DNA of 64,000 nucleotides from Ectobius pallidus (taxonomy: Eukaryota > Arthropoda > Insecta > Blattodea > Ectobiidae). The notes under the pieces are model-generated. The model was not told where the DNA came from and made no database searches. It worked only from the letters and a program-made list of their open reading frames with translations. A program made the translations under genes and the position numbers. The first letter of the stretch is position 1. Each line of letters opens with the position of its first letter. Positions 1-9,355 of the stretch are shown here, piece by piece. The stretch covers positions 31,358,566-31,422,565 of the forward strand of contig CAXKWD010000011.1 of assembly GCA_964059195.1 (NCBI GenBank), read 5' to 3'.

Positions 1-1129
1 AATTTAATAGTTACATAAATGGTTTATAAATGCTAACTGGTTACAATTTACAAATTATTCCACTTCGACCTCAAGGGAACGCACGCTGCATTTCTTACAA
101 AGGACATCTGTTGGGGAGTGATTTTTGCAAAGGAACATCTTCATAATATTTTTTTATGACACAATATGTTTTTACTCATATCAGTTTTACTCCATTCTTT
201 GTTTATCCCTACCAGAATGCTTACGTGACCGGGCATGCGGTGTACACTATAATTTGCTGTGGTTCCAAGAAAAACTCACTGTACCATAACTCTTGACCTG
301 GTGATGCTACGATCGTTCTAACACAAATAAACTGAAGCTAAGCAATGATGTTTTTGTACTATACTGTTTTGTGCACAAATGCAAGAAATAAGCTGACAAA
401 ATAATGTTTACGTGTCCAAGTGTGTGGACATGTCTACTGATGCAGTTCCAAGAAAAACATATTGGAACTCTTGACCTGTTGATGCTACAATCGCTCTTAC
501 ACAACAAAATTGAAGGTAAACGACAACATGAAAGGTCTCAACAATTAGATGGCCAGGTGTCGACAAACCTTTTGGTTAATAATCCTATGCTCTATCCACT
601 GAGCTTACAAACTGCAAAATGTAACATAGGTCTACGATGTATATAGTAGTTCACTACTTGGTTCGTAGATGTCACTGACTAGAATTATTACTAATTACAG
701 GTAAGTTACATGAAATAATTTTACAAGACTCTTGTTCTTGTTCTGAAATTAATTGTTTCCTTCCTATTATTTGAAAGGGCAATCCCCCACAATCTCCTTA
801 TTTTTAGCATCTAGCACTTTAACCCCAGTAGGCTACCTAGGTAACTCACTGAAATTAGAGTATGTTGCACATAACATAGTCCGTTCTGGTTTGATATCGT
901 TCATTAGATTATTAACTATTATTAAAAATTACTGATCCTTTATGTAGACCTATGCTTAAGTACATTTTAAAACGAATTATATTTAATTGTAAGTGTAACA
1001 TTTTACTTTAAAATACTATTTCAATACAAATAACATCCCATTATAAGCAAATGAGAAATCCACATAGAGGTTATGAGCAAAGCATTCCATAATGTCATAT
1101 CAGGTACCAGTAATGTCATCAAGATGTAC
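1..1129. other. AT-rich noncoding stretch with one diverged direct repeat
   Basis: No gene recognised. Two diverged direct copies, about 241-340 and 420-515, share the phrases TTCCAAGAAAAAC, CTCTTGACCTG and TGATGCTAC in the same order, about 180 bp apart. This looks like an old tandem duplication. The short open frames over it resemble no family I know. Confidence 0.5.
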
Positions 1130-1583
1130 ATTTTCTGTGAATTTATGGGAACATTTTGCTATTTTCATGCCTCTGATTCCAGTTGTAAGAATACACACAC
1201 AAAACTTTCTCTGCTGCAAGACAAATTTTACTGTTTTCTCATGTTTGTTTCCAGCTCTTGCAAAGTTCACATGACATTCTCTACTTTAAGAAAGATTTTG
1301 CTATTTTCTCGCCTCTGATCTAGAACACTCACATGACTTTCTCTACCCTAAGAAGATTTGGTATTTCCTTGTCTCTGATTCCAGCTGTTGGAACACACAC
1401 ACAACTTTCTCTACTTTAAGAAAGATTTTTCTTTTTCCTCGTCTCTGATTCCAGCTCTTGGAACACTCAACATGACTTTCTCTACCCTAGGAATGATTTT
1501 GCTATTTTCTCATCTTAGTGCCAGCTCTTAGAACACACACTCACTACTTTCTCTACCCTAAGAAAGATTTTGCTATTTTCACA
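1130..1583. repeat. Degenerate minisatellite, about 75-80 bp unit
   Basis: About six diverged units follow one another, each with the ordered phrases CCAGCTCTTGGAACAC, ACATGACTTTCTCTAC and AAGAAAGATTTTGCTATTTT. Copies differ by substitutions and small indels, so the array is old. An inverted, more decayed version of the same phrases lies at about 3110-3290 (for example GAAAATAGTAAA and CAAAATCTTTCCTAGGGTAG). The two blocks could therefore be arms of one larger inverted structure. Confidence 0.7.
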
Positions 1584-1744
1584 TGAGAGAGAGATTAGTT
1601 GCAGCAGTGAGTCGCTGAATGATTAACATATCAAAACTGTCAGTAAACACCGAGAAGGCTTTTTTCAAAGTAAAGGTAACTTAATCCCTATTATAACCTG
1701 TGGCCTTTAAATCGCATGGGAATATCTAATGTACCGGTACATGT

Positions 1745-2200
1745 AATTTAAAGAAGTGGAAAGCTTTAAAGCTAGGTTCTTGAAAAGAGTATTTGATGTC
1801 TCCAAAACCACCAAATCCAGATTGATATACGTGCTACAAGAGAAAAATTATAATTCTGATAGAATCTCTGAGGTCCACACTGCTCCTTCCATCTAGTGAA
1901 AGTTATGTAGCCTACAGCAAAGCATTTTAGACAATGGAAGAAGAAAAGAAAATCCCTGAAGAATTTTATGCAACCCACCCCATGATAAATAGGGAATGGA
2001 TGGGACCAAACTATGAAATGAGGCGTATGATGACGAGATTAGCAGTCCATGGTTTTATTACAAACTGTGTGGAAGGAAGATGTAGCATGATCCAGTCCCC
2101 TATTGTATTTATGAAATGTTTGACAGGTATCATATACTGCAGTGTAAGAACAGAACAAAAGTCAATTGCAAGGAGTAAGATCTGCACAAATGTACACGAT
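1745..2200 (+). pseudogene. LINE C-terminal fragment (non-LTR retrotransposon relic)
   Basis: Two frames carry pieces of one protein. About 1757-1915 reads SFKARFLKRVFDVSKTTKSR followed by LIYVLQ, which resembles the region after the reverse transcriptase of insect non-LTR elements (LERVKA.FLK..L..SK.T.SRLVY.L). From 1934 another frame reads EEFYATHPMINREWMGPNYE followed by MRRMMTRLAVHGF, like the conserved end block of the same proteins (REW..PNYELR...TRLAVHGFHHK.C). A stop and a frameshift separate the pieces. The ATG at 1934 sits in a good start context (ACAATGG), so I first considered a host exon, but the LINE resemblance is the better explanation. The clade cannot be assigned. A minus-strand relic at 53.3-54.6 kb looks like a relative. 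Confidence 0.55.
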
Positions 2201-2460
2201 CTCAACTTCATTCAGTCATTTAAGATTTCATGTACATATTTTGGAGGATTAGTAATCTTTAATAATCGTTAATAATCCAGTGATAACAGGCTCTAGTTTC
2301 TTCATGCATAAATCAAACTGGGGGACGATGTTATGTCCAAGGCATTCCACACTCACTGAATTATTTATGTATGGGTGCTAGATCCTTAGTATAAGGGGTC
2401 CCACTCATATAATAAGAAAGAAACTATTTCAAAACAGGAGACTTGTTATGTCATGTCATG

Positions 2461-2733
2461 TGATGATGATGGGTGATTCTGCCTGGAGGCAGATCCTGGA
2501 ACGGATCCGTGGGGGGATTACTGCGACACACATTCCAGGACTACTCGCCAAGGATGATACCGCGTAAGTTTTCCAGTGCTATTTGCGAGATTGGAATGAG
2601 GAGACACAACACCCAATCCTCACCCAGGAAGAAAATTTTCCATCTCTAAAAAATCCCTGACTCGGCCGGGAATCATACTCGGGCCCCTGGGGTGGCAAGC
2701 AGCCACACCACCAACTTGCCCACAGTGGCGGAC
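2461..2733 (-). mobile_element. tRNA-derived SINE with TCATGTCATG target duplication
   Basis: TCATGTCATG flanks the block at 2451-2460 and 2734-2743, a 10-bp target-site duplication. On the minus strand the element starts near 2733 with a GC-rich head, has a box-B-like stretch around 2665-2685, and ends in a short TCA-repeat tail (GATGATGATGGG on the plus strand at 2462-2473). It is much more GC-rich than its surroundings. No protein is encoded. Confidence 0.75.
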
Positions 2734-2841
2734 TCATGTCATGAAATTGTTATTAATTCAAGTCAGTTACAACTAAGAACCAAGTTGCGTAGTACTACTG
2801 TATGCACATTGTATGTTCCATTTTGTCGTTCGTTTCTCAAC

Positions 2842-2911
2842 AAGTTCTTAGCTCAATGGATAGATCGTTGGATTGGCAATCCGAAGGTTTGTGGATTGAA
2901 TCCTGACCTAT
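2842..2911 (+). repeat. tRNA-Ala(GGC)-like pseudogene or SINE head
   Basis: A good box A (TAGCTCAATGG at 2849-2859) is followed by an anticodon arm TTGGA-TTGGCAA-TCCGA with a 7-nt loop and anticodon GGC. A degraded box B (GGATTGAATCC) follows. The acceptor ends do not pair, so this is a tRNA-derived repeat head, not a working tRNA. Confidence 0.55.
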
Positions 2912-3290
2912 GCAAGGTACATTTAAAAAAGTCAATATAATATATGTAATGGTATAAGTGGTATAATTTGAATATAGGCCTACAAGAAATAATATGTAGA
3001 GATAAAAGACGTGAAACAAGAGGAGGGGGATTGAAGAAAGATAGAGAGAGAGTGAGAATAAATTTTCAAGACTACTTGAAATCATTGTTGTCATCCGTTG
3101 GTCTGAAAAAGTCAGGTCATTGTTGCAGGAGCTGGAATCAAAGATGAGAAAATAGTAAATTTAATGCCTTGTGAGAGTTACAACATAGGCGAGAAAGTAG
3201 CAAAATCTTTCCTAGGGTAGAGAAAATAGTAAAACACATGCTTGGGGATGAAAAAGCTGTGTGTGTGTGTATTAGAACTCAGAAACAAGT

Positions 3291-4042
3291 TTTAAGACAA
3301 TGTTTTAGCAGCAATTGAAAAGTCAGGGTCACTGTGTTCTCACTAGACTATGAGGATTTGTGACGCCCGAATTGGGAGGATCCATGTAAATGGCGAAGGC
3401 TTTGGTTTAGAACAGTACCACACTACCATACACCCATTTTGCTATTTTAAAATTTCAATAACATTTTTATAACTCATATGTATAGGCATAATCCATGTTA
3501 ATTCAGTCAGGGGCTTACCTTCATAGTCTCAGATGTTAATGAATTTAATATATGTTAAAATTCAGGACAAAGTAAGAAACCCATTTTCTTTGTTTTGCCC
3601 CAAAAAATTCCTGGGCCGAGATACAGGCCACCAAAGATGGCGTCTCAGATGCCATTTCTCGTGTGTGATTTTCGGAAAAACTTTAAAGTGCTCTATTTCT
3701 GGAACGGTTCAAGATATTTTGTTATTTCTTATTTTATTTGAAAGATAATAATGTTCTGCTTCAAATGATACCCTAAGTTTGGAAATGCGTGTACAGGGTG
3801 TTTTAATTTAGCCTTCTGAATTTTTTTGTGATAAATCAAATTTTTTTTTTTTTAAAAATGCCAATCCCAACATTTTTTATTTTTTTACTGTTGATCAGTA
3901 CCAAACAATACTACATTCTCTGAAAAGGAGATCTTTCCACTTTTCAGTTTAACAGGTTTTATAAACAATTGAAAATTTTGCCATAAAGTAAGCCAGTTTC
4001 CGTTACCCCATTCTCACACCTCGATACCAGTTGAATTGATTT
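3291..4042. other. Noncoding stretch, nothing firmly recognised
   Basis: It holds short poly-A and poly-T tracts and an isolated ACAGGGTGTTTTAATTT phrase near 3793 that resembles a mariner terminus without a visible partner. Open frames here are short and resemble nothing I know. Confidence 0.4.
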
Positions 4043-4050
4043 GTCAGTGT

Positions 4051-4676
4051 CATAGGCGTAACCAGGCCGACCATATGGGGGGGGGGGTTATAAAGGAATA
4101 CCCCCAGAGAGAGGGGGGTCCGGGGGTGCTCCCCCGGAAAATTTTAAAAATTAAGACGCAAAACAACGAGTTTTAAACTTCCGGGGGTCCTCCCCCGGAA
4201 AATTTTAGAAATTAAGACGCAAAACAACGAGTTTTAATCTTCCGGGGGTACGCCCCCGGAAATTTTTAAAAATTAAGACGCAAAACAACGAGTTTTAAGC
4301 TTCCGAGGGTCCACCCCCGAAAAAATTTTAAAAATTAAGACGCAAAACAACGAGTTTTAATCTTCCGGGGGTGCTCCCCCGGAAAATTTTAAAAATCAAG
4401 ACGCAAAACAACGAGTTTTAAGCTTCTGGGGGTCCTCCCCCGGAAAATTTTAAAAATTAAGACGCAAAACAACGAGTTTTAATCTTCCGGGGGTATCCCC
4501 CGGAAAATTTTAAAAATTAAGACGCAAAATAACGAGTTTTAAGCTTCCCATGCTTTATACTTGTATTAAGTAATTTATGGGCAGACTTTAAAAAATTATA
4601 CAATTTTCCTTTTTTTAAAATCAATGGGGGGGGGGGTTCAAACCCCCAAACCCCCCCCCCCCCGGGTACGCCTATG
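4051..4676. mobile_element. hAT-like nonautonomous element with internal tandem array
   Basis: The ends are inverted: CATAGGCGTAACC on the left and GGGTACGCCTATG on the right. The block is flanked on both sides by the same 8 bp, GTCAGTGT (4043-4050 and 4677-4684), as expected of hAT insertions. It has no coding capacity. G and C homopolymers lie just inside each end, and the interior is filled by a 61-bp tandem array described separately. The hAT label rests on duplication length and TIR style, not on a transposase. Confidence 0.8.
4112..4548. repeat. 61-bp minisatellite inside the hAT-like element, 7 copies
   Basis: Seven units each contain AAGACGCAAAACAACGAG (one has AAAATAACGAG) followed by TTTTAA and a GC palindrome of the form CCGGGGGT-NNN-CCCCCGG, then AAAATTTTAAAAATTA. 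The trinucleotide after TTTTA alternates: copies 2, 4 and 6 have ATCTT, while 3, 5 and 7 have AGCTT (copy 1 AACTT). The array may therefore have grown by dimers of about 122 bp. Confidence 0.85.
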
Positions 4677-4989
4677 GTCAGTGTATATATTATGTATTAT
4701 GTTACCCTATTTTTATATGTTTGTGTGTGAGTGTGTGTGTCCGTTTGTTTGTTTTTATGAATTTTTCCTTTGTTATGTATTATAATGTTTTTATTGGTTC
4801 CTTATTGGCAGCCTCCTAATGGAGGAAGTTTCTCAAATTAAGTTTGCTCTCATGAAATCAAAGTCTTATTTGACATGGTTTTTCAATTCTTTATTAAGAT
4901 ACATAACTTATACAGCTTTCATATCATATTAAAGCTTACAAAATATATATGCAGGTTCCAAAGCATACCATTTCTGTGCATTCTGCTTA

Positions 4990-5943
4990 TAACTGAAATT
5001 AGCAATTCAATGAACTAAAAATTTTTTCAACTTCATCAATATCCTCTTTTGATATTGACTGATGCCTTCCTGTTGAACCAATAGGAACCGAGGTACCCAC
5101 AATTGTTAAAATGTCACAAATTGGAATTGAGCACTGGTGGAGGTGTTGCCTTGCAGCTGGAAATCTATACCCAGAAGCCGGTCCTTGTGGTAGCATAAAG
5201 TTCACGATTTCATTTAACTCACAACTGATATCTATAACCTCTGCAATCCACCAGTCACAGTCATATACAGAAGCCACAGACATCCCTCTTCTTAGTTTGT
5301 GAATCTGAATACTCTCATGCCGTTTCTGAGATCTTGGTTGGACGAATGAAATTTCTTCTTTTTTGCTGTTTAAAGTTCGTGCAATATACGTTTACCCATC
5401 ACTGTGAGTCCAGACATGCGTCTTCTGGATTCCTTTCACAGGGTTAGTTTAGTTGGACCATTCTTCTGATCTTCTGCTGGCGGAATTCTTCAACTTCCTC
5501 TTTGGGCAACAGTAATGAGGTCTGTTGATGTGTATGACTTCACCACTCTTGTAAACTCCTCGGCATTCTGTATTGCAGTTGTACTTGGGCTGGAAAGATT
5601 ATGTTTTGTAACATGGTGCTTCAGCAGGCCTCCTACACCATTGCAAGGCCCCTTTCCGTAACCAGTAGCACTTTATACCCACTCCATTGGCACAAGAGAC
5701 TTAGCCAATTTGAACAGTTGGTAATGATTTTTAAAGTGACTAGAGGCACCATCAGATAATAATGATCTTTTCTGCCTGTGATTGCAGATTTTGAAGAATT
5801 TTGCGTATTGCCAACAATGCATGTGCTGAGTCATGTCCTCTGTCGTCACTTATAACTGCTTCACTGTGATTTTGCTGAGAATTGGTCTGTGATTCTCCCA
5901 CAAGAAGTACAAGGGTATCACTGGAGTAATGACCAAGTTTCAA
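4990..5943 (-). pseudogene. Decayed transposon gene (SDG..S.FKN / GYGKGP..G.GG family)
   Basis: On the minus strand several frames carry parts of a protein family I have seen widely in insect and cnidarian repeats but cannot name. About 5752-5860 reads ISDDRGHDSAHALLAIRKIL. This continues into SDGASSHFKNHYQLFKLAKS and then ATGYGKGPCNGVGGLLKHH at about 5600-5750. The end part (5000-5283) reads YDCDWWIAEVIDIS followed by NFMLPQGPASGYRFPAARQ. The family pattern is SDG..S.FKN, then HGKG..DG.GG..K, then YD..WW..., then NFM.P.GP. Stops and frameshifts break it throughout, so it is a relic. A partial second copy in opposite orientation starts just to its right. Confidence 0.5.
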
Positions 5944-6077
5944 TTTTTACAGGAGTCACATATTTTCAGAACAGGACCACAAGCATTGCAGTTATAAGTG
6001 ACAACAGAGGACATGACTCTGCACATGCATTGTTGCCAATACGCAATATTCTTCAAAATCTGCCATCACATTGCTGA
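5905..6077 (+). pseudogene. Inverted partial second copy of the same transposon gene
   Basis: The plus strand reads HWSNDQVSIFTGVTYFQNR and then ISDNRGHDSAHALLPIRNIL. The second phrase is nearly identical to ISDDRGHDSAHALLAIRKIL on the minus strand at 5770-5860. About 90 bp match in inverted order (roughly 5770-5860 against 5985-6072), with about 120 bp between. The two copies are head-to-head. Confidence 0.6.
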
Positions 6078-6467
6078 TTTACTGAATGAGTAGGGGGAGT
6101 TGTTTTGGGAACTACCAGGGCTAGCGTACCTCTGTTCATGCAGTTGGCTGCATGGAGATGAGAAGTTAAAAAATAACTCAGGGATGGTTTCCTTGATTAC
6201 GCACTATGTTTATTCACAGAAAAAAAAAGTTTAAAATTGGTGATTGTTAGCTTCTTGTGTTCTTTATAAACCATAGAGACCATATAGTAATTTTGTTTTC
6301 TGGAAAATCTTCTTAACACTCGGAAAATTAGAATAAAAACTTTTCTAACCTATAAATGGCAGTCTCTGAACAGAAACGGCTGTTGGAAGGCGAGAATTAC
6401 AACTGGAAGTGAGTTGCGCATGGGTCACATAATCCTCAAACAAGGCTGGGATTGAAAAACTTATTGT

Positions 6468-6920
6468 TAGGGAGCGGATTTCTATGACCTAAAAAATAGG
6501 ATATATGCATGCATTTATGACCTAAAAACATTAAAATATGACCAATAAAATTTAAAATATGCCTTTGCCATTTACACATTGTGTATATTTTTTTTAAGTT
6601 TCATTACAATTCATGTTATTAAAATATGTTAATTATTTAAAATACCTGTAAATCCTCAAAAAGTATCTTTATAATGCAAAATTTACGAAATATGATATGA
6701 AACTTCAAAATTTATTTAATATGCACAAAGATATGACCTAAATATGCATATTCACACTAAATATGCTACAATAGTTGAAAATTTCCTAAATATGCAGCTA
6801 TATGCACAATAAAAGCCGTTCCATTTTCACCAGGATGTTTGGAATCGGGTTTGAATTAGTCGGAAACCTGAAATAATTCAAAGGGGAAAAATATGACATG
6901 TCATAGAAATCCGCCCCCTA
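6468..6920. mobile_element. hAT-like MITE, 8-bp TSD CTTATTGT
   Basis: The 453-bp block starts TAGGGAGCGGATTTCTATGA and ends with the inverse, TCATAGAAATCCGCCCCCTA. The direct repeat CTTATTGT flanks it (6460-6467, 6921-6928). The inside is AT-rich and noncoding, with repeated TATGACCTAAA and AATATGC phrases. A second copy of the family, in opposite orientation, begins at 63550 and runs off the window. Confidence 0.85.
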
Positions 6921-7182
6921 CTTATTGTTAATGGCGATCAACATCAGTATCACTGTTCATGACCTTACTGCCACCAACCTAGCTCTACATGTCACTAACA
7001 CTAATACCACTATTCCCAATCTAAATGCCACTTATGGTACCTAGAATTGGAAGTTGGTATGTAGTGTGGGGTGAAAGTGTGCAGAGTGCTTAATGAAGGA
7101 AACTAGACCCTGTAACTCTGTATGTGGATAAATGTAAAATGTTTAATTGAGTAATTAATGTGTTTGTTTATTGTCATTACAG

Positions 7183-7293
7183 GTTTGAACGGGGCCTACA
7201 TTGCTCTTGCGTCAGTGTGTACTTGAGGTCATTGTGTAAGCTTCTTCCAGACTTCTTTACCATGAGATGAGCTCGTTTCCCGCTTGTCAACCG
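7183..7293 (+). other. Exon-like block, no clear reading frame
   Basis: A textbook acceptor (TTTGTTTATTGTCATTACAG ending at 7182) and donor (CCG|GTAAGT at 7294) bracket 111 bp that are more GC-rich than the flanks. No frame is open across it: one stays open until a TGA near 7270. It could be an untranslated or noncoding-RNA exon, or chance. No partner exon was found. Confidence 0.3.
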
Positions 7294-7299
7294 GTAAGT

Positions 7300-8570
7300 T
7301 GTAACTAATGTGCAAACTATTTGTTGTTTAGGTCTGAAATTATATATTGATGTTGCAGGCCTGTGCATTAATCTTACTGTTATTGGCATATAAATATGGC
7401 TTATAAAATACTGTATAAAAGCAGATATAGAAAGTTACTATGTTTTGCAAATGGGAAGCGTTTTACCCTTCTCTTGCTTCATTATGCAGTCCAGTGAAAG
7501 TTGTGCAGTGTTGCCAAATTGTATTCCTGCTGTTAGGCTGCCCTCCATACTTTAAAATAAAACTTACAATTTCACTTTAGGGACTCAATTAAGAAGAAAG
7601 AGGGCATATTTCTTTACACATGCTTGCAAAAGTCATATTTTTAGCTTAAATAGTTCTTAACCTACTTTCAAATAAATGTTTGCATGCATTAGTATTGCAG
7701 CAAGAGTGAGTTATGATATCATAGACCGGTACTCAAATCTAATTTATATGTCTTAAACATTTACAAAACTCTTATTGTGATCCGTCTGAAGACCCAAGTC
7801 TTTCACTGGTGAACAAACAACAATAAACACATGCATGTTTTCTTTCTATCAGTGATATTCTTTGATAAAAAACACTGATGCAGCTTAAAACTAATATAGG
7901 CTGATATTTCTAATGAGGTTGTTTCAGTTTTCAGTTAGCAAGTATATGGATGTGTTCTAGTGACTACTTCAATAGGCCTGTACTTCGTATGTCGTTAAGT
8001 AAACCAGCTACAAGCAGTGACATTGCTCAACAATAAAACATGTGTTAAGCTAGACTTAGATGTCATGCAATATATTCACGACCAAGTCAGAGAAGCCACT
8101 GAGACAGATGGAAGTATGTGTAGGTGAGAATGTCAGGGCAGAGGGGGGAACTGACACATGATGCGTTTATTGAATTTCCGCATATCATTCGTTGTCAGCC
8201 AAATCACTTGCAATTTGTAAAACATAGTAGTACCGTACAGTAATGCTGTTAAAATGTGATATTTTTTATCCACATGTTAGATTATCATTCATGGGGATCA
8301 ACTATTGGACCCCTCATTGATTTGAAACTTAGCGTCCACTAATGCTTTCACTTGATGATTGCTTATAAAACATACAAATTCAGCCTTGTGAGAGTTCAAT
8401 TAAGACTTACTACTTTTTTCCATTAAGTTCTCTTAAGTTCGTAGGGGGGAAAAAAAAAGCAGACCGACTCTTGTAGCTGATTTCAGAGCCTTGTTCACAC
8501 CAGTGTCCATGTATATTCCTTAGACCTGTCCTTATGGACAACAGCCATGCAGCTAGTTACTGCTTTCGTC
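7300..8570. other. AT-rich noncoding stretch, nothing recognised
   Basis: No open frame resembling a protein family, and no inverted or tandem repeat that I could define. One AGGCCT-containing phrase lies near 7973. Confidence 0.4.
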
Positions 8571-8571
8571 T

Positions 8572-8650
8572 TAGTTGAATAGCTCAGGTGCTTGGGGCGC
8601 ATGACCTTCATGCGAAAGGTCGCAGGTTCGATTTCTGTGACTGTCAGTTT
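8572..8650 (+). repeat. tRNA-like SINE head
   Basis: TAGCTCAGGTG (box A) is followed by an arm GACCTT-CATGCGA-AAGGTC and a T-arm with box B GGTTCGATTTC. The base at the position before the anticodon is not U, and the acceptor ends do not pair. This is therefore a tRNA-derived repeat, not a functional tRNA. A poly-A run lies about 100 bp downstream (8743-8755). Confidence 0.5.
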
Positions 8651-8895
8651 TTTCTAAGTATATCGTAGAAATATTAATTGTCACAGCTTGTGGACCTACT
8701 CACATTTGAGTTTAGTAAACAAATGTGGGCTATTATTTGGCAAAAAAAAAAAATGGTTTGGAAGGTGCATCTTGCCTTCTTCTACCAAAACCAAAATATA
8801 TGTCAATAAAATTCAAGCAATTTATCGGCTGTAGTCTCCTTGTCAGTCACTTGTTTCATAACAGACTCTCAAGGAACGTTGGTTGTTAAGCAATT

Positions 8896-8965
8896 CCGTA
8901 GCACAATGACAGCGCGTTCGATTGGTAAGTAACACGTTCTCGGTTCGAATCCTGCTAAGAAAGGA
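8896..8965 (+). repeat. Second tRNA-like SINE head
   Basis: GTAGCACAATG (box A) and a perfect box B, GGTTCGAATCC, lie at normal tRNA spacing, but the stems do not all pair. It lies about 320 bp from the tRNA-like head at 8.6 kb and has a different body sequence, so it is probably another family. Confidence 0.5.
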
Positions 8966-9229
8966 AATTTTTTGTTTCCTTAATGCACATTGTTTTTCCA
9001 CTAGTTTTCGATTGCCACAATATTTAACTACTTAATTAACGGATTATTCCCAGAAAATAAATTTTACTAGCTTATTTTCTAATGGGTTTCGAAATGGGCT
9101 AAGTCAACAGAACAAATTTCAGTACATTCCCTGCTATCCTGTGAATGCCGCTAGGCATGCGCAGTGGCTCATATGATCGGCAACTTAGATATTTTAGTTG
9201 GTTCGGTTTTTATTTCCCTACCTGTGCAT

Positions 9230-9355
9230 CACAAAATTTCACTGCACTCTCCAAATAGCAGTACTGCGGGAGTAAAAAGAGATCTACCAGATAAGCTACT
9301 TGGAAGGTTTGGCACTGGGAAGTTTATCGAGAGGTCGTAGTATAGGCCCTAGTCC
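9230..9355. repeat. Dispersed repeat, related to 25.0-25.25 kb
   Basis: ACTGCACTCTCC, then a CTACTTGGAAGGT phrase, then GAGAGGTCGTAGTATAGGCC occur in order. The stretch at 25030-25250 has the same phrases (ACTGCACTCTTTCC, CTATCTGGAAGGT, AAGAGGTGGTGGTATAGGCC) with an AT-rich insertion between them. Family unknown. Confidence 0.45.

Noticed and set aside
1934..2272. Possible host coding exon (112 codons, good start context)
   Set aside because: The REWMGPNYEMRR..TRLAVHGF stretch fits the C-terminal block of insect LINE ORF2 proteins, and LINE-like sequence lies just upstream in another frame.
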